A stretch of DNA of 10,669 nucleotides from Akkermansiaceae bacterium UBA1518 (GTDB lineage: Bacteria > Verrucomicrobiota > Verrucomicrobiia > Verrucomicrobiales > Akkermansiaceae): the NCBI GenBank assembly GCA_002323895.1, contig DCQM01000142.1, positions 1 to 10,669 of the forward strand, read 5' to 3'. Made by a program: the position numbers and the translations under genes. Numbering within the stretch: the stretch's first letter is position 1; each line of letters begins with the position of its first letter. Below the pieces are notes generated by a model. It had not been told where the DNA came from, made no database searches, and saw only the letters and a program-made list of their open reading frames with translations. Positions 6,212 through 10,669 of the stretch are shown here, piece by piece.

Positions 6212-9058
6212 ATGGCCACGCCTACTAAATGCGTCCTCGGATTCCTCCTCTTTATTTCTGGTATCCCGCTGGTTCCCGCTGCGGAAAATTTTTCGTCCGG
6301 CAGCCTGGAATTTTTCGAGAAGAAGATCAGGCCTGTCCTCGCAGAACATTGCTACAAATGTCACTCCTCTAACTCGAAAAAGCTCAAGGCTTCTCTCTAC
6401 CTCGATAACCGGGCTGGTTTCCTTAAAGGCGGGGATACCGGTCCAGCTATCGTTCCTGGTGACCCCGAAAAATCGCTCCTCATTGAAGTGATCCGCTACA
6501 CGGACACCGACATGGAAATGCCGCCTAAATCAAAACTACCGGATGCTGTCATCGCCGACTTTGAAACTTGGGTCAAAAACGGCGCAGCTTGGCCAGCAGG
6601 AGAAGCTTCCGCGGCCAAACACAAAGCCAACGCCTTCGACCTCGCAAAACGCAAATCGGAGCATTGGAGCTGGAAGCCTCTTGCTCCAGCTCCCCGAGCT
6701 CCAGGCTTCATCGATGATCTCATTGGCAAAAAGCTCAAGGCCGCAAAACTTCGCCCCGCTCCCCATGCTGAACCTGTCACTCTTCTCCGACGCCTGACCT
6801 TCGACCTCACCGGCCTACCTCCAACGGTCGAAGAAATCGAACGCTTCGAAAAAGACATTGTTAGCGATCTAGATACAGCCATCGCTTCAACCGTCGATCG
6901 TCTCCTCGCCTCCCCTCACTTCGGCGAACGTTGGGGTCGTCACTGGCTAGACCTTATGCGCTATGCTGAAAGTCATGGTCACGAGTTCGACTACCCGATT
7001 CACAACGCCCATCAATACCGTGATTACGTCATACGCGCGCTCAATGCGGATGTTCCTTATGACCAGTTCGTCGCGGAACACATCGCTGGCGACCTCCTTC
7101 AAGAGCCTCGACTTCACCCTGAGAATCAAACCAACGAATCCATTATCGCCACCGGCTTTTGGTATCTCGGTGAAGCAACCCACTCACCAACGGATGTTCG
7201 AGGAGACGAGGCCATACGGATCGACAACATGATCGACACCTTCTCGAAATCATTCCTTGGCCTTTCAGTCGCCTGTGCCCGTTGCCACGATCACAAATTT
7301 GATGCGATCTCGACTGAAGACTACTACGCCCTCACTGGCTACCTTCAAAGCACCCGACGAAATGAATACACACAAGATCTTGGAAAGAAAATTGCCCGGG
7401 GCATCAAAGAAATTGAGAAGATCGCGGATGATGGAAATAATAATTTCAAGGATTTGGAGATTCAAGTAACTCCTCCAGCAAATGCTCCCGAAGGACTCCT
7501 TCTCCCCACCAACTCCAACTGGTTCCCCTCCGGTCAGGCCTTCGGTGATTCATCCATTCCTGCTCTTACTTGGATCCCTGTCAAAAACTCTATTACCCAA
7601 AATGCCGTATACGACAGTGGCCGCTATGGAGAAAAACTACACGGTGTTCTTCGCACCCCCACTTTCACAATTAATGGCGATCGTGTTCACCTTTACGTCA
7701 AAGGGACAGCCAAAGTCCGCCTCACGATTGACGGCCACTTCATGCAAGTCTTCAATGGGCTTCTTTTCAGTGGCACCCACAAGGACATCAAGACCGGCGA
7801 CAAATGGCAATGGGTTACTCTGAGCAGTAAGGATATCGCCCAAAAGTCCGGGCAAAAAGCCTACCTTGAAATTATCGATTCCGGCCCCGGAGCGATCGAA
7901 GTGAAAGCCGTGTGCACTACACGCGATCTCCCGAAAATTGATGGAATTCTCTCTGCCAATTCAGATGCCAAAAAGCCTGAGAAGCAAATCGCCAAAAAAC
8001 TCAAAGATCTTTCCAAAGCCGCTAAAAAAATCTCGGATGCAATTCCAAACCCTTCGGCCACTATCCTCTCGGTCACCGATGGCACTCCCGAAAATGATTA
8101 CGTCCATATCCGAGGCTCGCACAAAAATCTTGGAAAAGAAGTTCCCCGCCGCTTTCTTACCGCACTTGGGGGCGATACTATCGCACCTCCAAAAAATGCT
8201 TCCGGCCGTCTTGAGCTCGCAGAACAGGTCGTTTCACGAAAAAATCCACTCACCGCTCGGGTTGCCGCGAACCGTATTTGGCATCACCTTTTTGGCCGCG
8301 GTATCGTCCCAACAGTTGATGACTTTGGGCCTATGGGAATCGTCCCATCGCATCCCAAGCTCCTCGATTCCCTCACTGCTTCTTTTATCGAAGGAAAGTG
8401 GTCTCGGAAAAAACTTATCCGCCAAATCGTTCTCTCAAAAACCTACCGTCAGTCAGCCACCCCTCATTCAGATCTTAGCCTTAGCTATCTTGCTGATACC
8501 GACCCCGAAAACATTCTCCTGCATAAAGCTCCCGTTCGTCGCCTACAGGCCGAAGCGATCCGCGATTCGATGCTCGCTATCTCTGGTCGCCTTGATCCTA
8601 AGCTTTACGGTAATTCGGTTCCCGTTCACATCACTAGCTTCATGCAAGGCCGGGGCCGTCCTGGGTCGGGCCCACTCGATGGCGCCGGCCGCCGCTCTAT
8701 CTACACCAGTATCCGCCGTAACTTCCTTCCTCCCATGATGCTGGCCTTCGACATGCCCAGCCCTTTTTCCTCAGTCGCGAGACGCACCGTTTCCAACGTC
8801 CCTGCTCAAGCCTTAACCTTGATGAATGACCCCTTTGTCGTAAGCGAGTCCAAACGCTGGGCTAACTCAACCGCAGATATCAAAGACAAAAAAACCCGGA
8901 TCAAAACAATGTTCCTTCAGGCTTCCGCCCGTCGCCCTTCATCCGAACAACTAGAAACGACCCTCGCCTGGATTGAATCACATCCATCCCAAAAAACCGC
9001 CTGGCAGGACTTTGCTCATTCGATCTGGAATACTAAAGACTTCATTTTCTTGAACTAA
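6212..9058 (+). CDS. PSD1 family protein (planctomycete cytochrome c / DUF1549 / DUF1553)
   Basis: This is a large exported protein of the PSD1 group, predicted to bind haem; its reaction is not known. I chose ATG 6212 (948 residues) because it gives a compact signal peptide (CVLGFLLFISGIPLVPAA, residues 7-24); an in-frame TTG at 6173 would add 13 residues. Residues about 32-130 form the planctomycete cytochrome c domain, with CYKCH (C47, C50, H51) and Met-rich 'MEMPPKSKL' (101-109), whose Met could be the sixth haem ligand. Residues about 163-385 form DUF1549, with 'RRLTFDLTGLPP', 'FGERWGRHWLDLMRYAES' and a second CARCH (C355, C358, H359). A beta-rich middle part (about 428-570; 'RTPTFTINGDRVHLYVKG', 'YLEIIDSGPG') and a Lys-rich helix (585-612) precede DUF1553 (about 645-940; 'NPLTARVAANRIWHHLFG', 'LSKTYRQSA', 'VPAQALTLMNDPFV'). 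The order is complete and uninterrupted. The DUF1501 gene follows after 34 bases. Confidence 0.95.
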   Translation: MATPTKCVLGFLLFISGIPLVPAAENFSSGSLEFFEKKIRPVLAEHCYKCHSSNSKKLKASLYLDNRAGFLKGGDTGPAIVPGDPEKSLLIEVIRYTDTDMEMPPKSKLPDAVIADFETWVKNGAAWPAGEASAAKHKANAFDLAKRKSEHWSWKPLAPAPRAPGFIDDLIGKKLKAAKLRPAPHAEPVTLLRRLTFDLTGLPPTVEEIERFEKDIVSDLDTAIASTVDRLLASPHFGERWGRHWLDLMRYAESHGHEFDYPIHNAHQYRDYVIRALNADVPYDQFVAEHIAGDLLQEPRLHPENQTNESIIATGFWYLGEATHSPTDVRGDEAIRIDNMIDTFSKSFLGLSVACARCHDHKFDAISTEDYYALTGYLQSTRRNEYTQDLGKKIARGIKEIEKIADDGNNNFKDLEIQVTPPANAPEGLLLPTNSNWFPSGQAFGDSSIPALTWIPVKNSITQNAVYDSGRYGEKLHGVLRTPTFTINGDRVHLYVKGTAKVRLTIDGHFMQVFNGLLFSGTHKDIKTGDKWQWVTLSSKDIAQKSGQKAYLEIIDSGPGAIEVKAVCTTRDLPKIDGILSANSDAKKPEKQIAKKLKDLSKAAKKISDAIPNPSATILSVTDGTPENDYVHIRGSHKNLGKEVPRRFLTALGGDTIAPPKNASGRLELAEQVVSRKNPLTARVAANRIWHHLFGRGIVPTVDDFGPMGIVPSHPKLLDSLTASFIEGKWSRKKLIRQIVLSKTYRQSATPHSDLSLSYLADTDPENILLHKAPVRRLQAEAIRDSMLAISGRLDPKLYGNSVPVHITSFMQGRGRPGSGPLDGAGRRSIYTSIRRNFLPPMMLAFDMPSPFSSVARRTVSNVPAQALTLMNDPFVVSESKRWANSTADIKDKKTRIKTMFLQASARRPSSEQLETTLAWIESHPSQKTAWQDFAHSIWNTKDFIFLN

Positions 9059-9092
9059 AAGACTCCCCTATCCCTCTCCACTTCGCCCCATC

Positions 9093-10535
9093 ATGCACTG
9101 CCGAAACTTTCGCCCTTCCTCGCTCACCCGCCGCGAGATGCTCAACCAATCCGCCTGTGGATTTGGAGCAGTTGCCCTCTCAGCTCTCCTCGCCGAAAAC
9201 TCTTCTGCAGAAAAAGCGGACTACAACCCAACAAATCCCCTTGCACCAAAAAAAACCCACTACGCACCCAAAGCAAAAAACGTCATTTTTCTCTACATGG
9301 ATGGTGGCCCCTCGCACGTCGACACCTTCGACTACAAACCCTTGCTGAAAAAGTTCAACGGCCAAGATCCCCGAAAAGCCATCGGAAAACTCGAACCCAC
9401 CCAGTTCGACAACATCGGAAAGGTCATGCAATCTCCCTGGGCCTTCAAACAGCATGGCGAGTCAGGGGCATGGGTCAGCGACCTATTCCCCAATATTGCT
9501 AAAGTAGCCGACGATCTTACCTTCATCAAATCGATGACTTCCAAGTTCCCCGAACACACTGCGGCGAACTACTTTCTCCATACCGGATCGGGCCTTCAAG
9601 GCCGTCCCAGCATGGGTGCTTGGGTTGGCTATGGTCTTGGAACTGAAAACCAAAACCTACCCGGTTTTGTGGTCCTTAACGGAGGCTTAATCCCTCCGGG
9701 AGGGCTTGATAATTTCAATTCCGGCTACCTTCCTGCCGCCTATCAAGGATCAATCTTTAATCCCGGGAACACCCCCGTCGCGAATATCAAACCTGCCGAA
9801 TCCAGCCAAGCACTTCAACGGCGAAAACTAGATCTCATGCGCCAGCTGGATCTTTCCTCTAAAGATCGCTTCGCCGGTGCGGAGCAAATCGAATCCGCCA
9901 TCTTGAATTACGAAACTGCCTTCCGCATGCAAGCCGCGGTCCCAGAACTCATGGACCTCTCTGGCGAATCGGACACCGTAAAAAAAATGTATGGGCTAGA
10001 GTCCGATTTTAATCAGACCAAAACCTTCGGCCAACAATGCCTTCTTGCTCGCCGCCTCGTCGAGCGAGGGGTTCGCTTCATCGAACTGACGTGCCCCGGC
10101 GGAAACGGTGATCGCTGGGACCAACACAGCAACCTTGTCGATGGTCACAACAAAAACTGTAAAACGGTCGATCAACCGATCGCGGCTCTTATCACCGACT
10201 TGAAAAAACTCGGCCTCCTCGAGGAAACCCTCGTCATCTGGACCGGCGAATTCGGGCGTACCCCTTTCGCTCAAGGAGGAAACGGCCGCGACCACAACCC
10301 CTTCGGCTTCACCACCTGGCTCGCGGGCGGTGGCGTAAACCCCGGAATCTCCTACGGTGCGACCGACGAATGGGGATACAAAGCCATCGAAAACAAGGTG
10401 GAGATCCACGACCTTCACGCCACCATGCTTCACCTTCTTGGCATCGACCACACCAAAAGTACCTTTCGCTTTTCTTCGAGAGACATGCGCCTCACCGACG
10501 TCCACGGGCACATCATCAAAGATATTTTGGCCTAA
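9093..10535 (+). CDS. DUF1501 family protein with twin-arginine signal
   Basis: This is an exported 480-residue protein of the DUF1501 family (alkaline-phosphatase/sulfatase-like fold), the usual partner of PSD1 genes; its substrate is unknown. The N-terminus carries a Tat motif, SLTRREML (R13, R14), and a hydrophobic stretch, 'GFGAVALSALLAE' (23-35), so it is probably exported folded and may bind a cofactor or metal. Family landmarks are 'FLYMDGGPSHVDTFD' (66-80, D70 as likely metal ligand), 'EHTAANYFLHTG' (154-165), 'DRWDQHSN' (340-347), 'WTGEFGRTP' (383-391, E386), 'GRDHNP' (398-403) and 'EIHDLHATMLHLLGIDH' (437-453). There is no sulfatase-type Cys/Ser nucleophile motif near the N-terminal metal site, so it is not a classical S1 sulfatase. 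The ATG at 9093 lacks a Shine-Dalgarno sequence and follows a pyrimidine-rich leader. Spacing suggests one transcript with the PSD1 gene. Confidence 0.94.
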   Translation: MHCRNFRPSSLTRREMLNQSACGFGAVALSALLAENSSAEKADYNPTNPLAPKKTHYAPKAKNVIFLYMDGGPSHVDTFDYKPLLKKFNGQDPRKAIGKLEPTQFDNIGKVMQSPWAFKQHGESGAWVSDLFPNIAKVADDLTFIKSMTSKFPEHTAANYFLHTGSGLQGRPSMGAWVGYGLGTENQNLPGFVVLNGGLIPPGGLDNFNSGYLPAAYQGSIFNPGNTPVANIKPAESSQALQRRKLDLMRQLDLSSKDRFAGAEQIESAILNYETAFRMQAAVPELMDLSGESDTVKKMYGLESDFNQTKTFGQQCLLARRLVERGVRFIELTCPGGNGDRWDQHSNLVDGHNKNCKTVDQPIAALITDLKKLGLLEETLVIWTGEFGRTPFAQGGNGRDHNPFGFTTWLAGGGVNPGISYGATDEWGYKAIENKVEIHDLHATMLHLLGIDHTKSTFRFSSRDMRLTDVHGHIIKDILA

Positions 10536-10567
10536 GAAAGATTTTCGCTTAAATTTATTTGCCATCC

Positions 10568-10588
10568 GAGCCCAGTATTACTGGGCTC
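10568..10588 (+). terminator. Hairpin after the DUF1501 gene, possible terminator
   Basis: A perfect 9-bp inverted repeat, GAGCCCAGT (10568-10576) and ACTGGGCTC (10580-10588), has a 3-base loop and starts 33 bases after the stop at 10535. Its position suits the end of the PSD1-DUF1501 transcript. No U-tract follows, so it may instead be an RNA-stabilising hairpin or need another factor to terminate. Confidence 0.5.
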
Positions 10589-10669
10589 AGGACATCATTA
10601 GTAGCTAGACTTTCACGACCGAAAGTATAGAAATTTCACCCTATTTACTTTAGTCTAATAGCAGGTTTA
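10589..10669. other. Non-coding end of window
   Basis: No gene start is evident in these last bases. A 6-bp inverted repeat with a 6-base loop (ACTTTC 10609-10614 / GAAAGT 10621-10626) is present, and the stretch is A/T-rich. It could be the promoter region of a gene beyond the window, but nothing here proves that. Confidence 0.25.

Noticed and set aside
7938..8738. 266-codon open frame on the + strand inside the PSD1 gene
   Set aside because: It overlaps the conserved DUF1553 region in another frame; its Ser/Leu/Pro-rich product looks like an out-of-frame reading rather than a real protein, and the main frame is uninterrupted, so it is not a frameshift product.
9996..10565. 189-codon open frame on the - strand opposite the DUF1501 gene
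   Set aside because: It lies antisense to a gene with clear family motifs, and its translation shows no recognisable domain or signal; it is a by-product of the codon pattern on the other strand.

Overview
The window most likely comes from a member of the Verrucomicrobiota, with Planctomycetota the next candidate. It carries the PSD1 (planctomycete cytochrome c/DUF1549/DUF1553) plus Tat-exported DUF1501 gene pair, a secreted S1-type sulfatase, and two secreted proteins ending in an 'S-(T/E)-D-L-K-x-W ... R-(F/Y)-x-R-I' tail that I associate with verrucomicrobial exported proteins. Most starts lack a clear Shine-Dalgarno sequence. No name below species group is supported.

Layout: all seven genes lie on the + strand. 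(1) 2-703 is the 3' part of a PAS-AraC transcription regulator cut by the window start. (2) 811-2661 is a secreted sulfatase with a helical, HEAT-like C-terminal extension. (3) 2907-3518 is a small secreted protein of unknown function, followed by a clear intrinsic terminator at 3553-3592. (4) 3686-4816 is a secreted esterase-type alpha/beta hydrolase with two EF-hands at its N-terminus. (5) 4969-6015 is a second secreted protein of unknown function with the same kind of tail as gene 3. (6) 6212-9058 is a PSD1 protein with two CxxCH haem-binding motifs. (7) 9093-10535 is a DUF1501 protein with a twin-arginine signal, 34 bases downstream of gene 6 and probably co-transcribed with it. A perfect 9-bp hairpin lies 33 bases after gene 7. 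No gap exceeds 300 bases. I see no tRNA, rRNA, CRISPR array, insertion sequence or attachment site.

How the genes may work together (inference): six consecutive genes encode exported proteins, and two are hydrolases suited to trimming substituents from polysaccharides (sulfate esters; acetyl or feruloyl esters). This fits a periplasmic or surface polysaccharide-degradation locus in a marine-type heterotroph, with the AraC regulator as a candidate local controller. The PSD1/DUF1501 pair is common next to sulfatases in these phyla, but its biochemical role is not established. I find no compelling evidence of a wholly new system. The points most worth following are the sulfatase's unusual modification motif, the paired unknown proteins around an EF-hand esterase, the PSD1/DUF1501 pair, and a change in strand base composition across genes 3-5.
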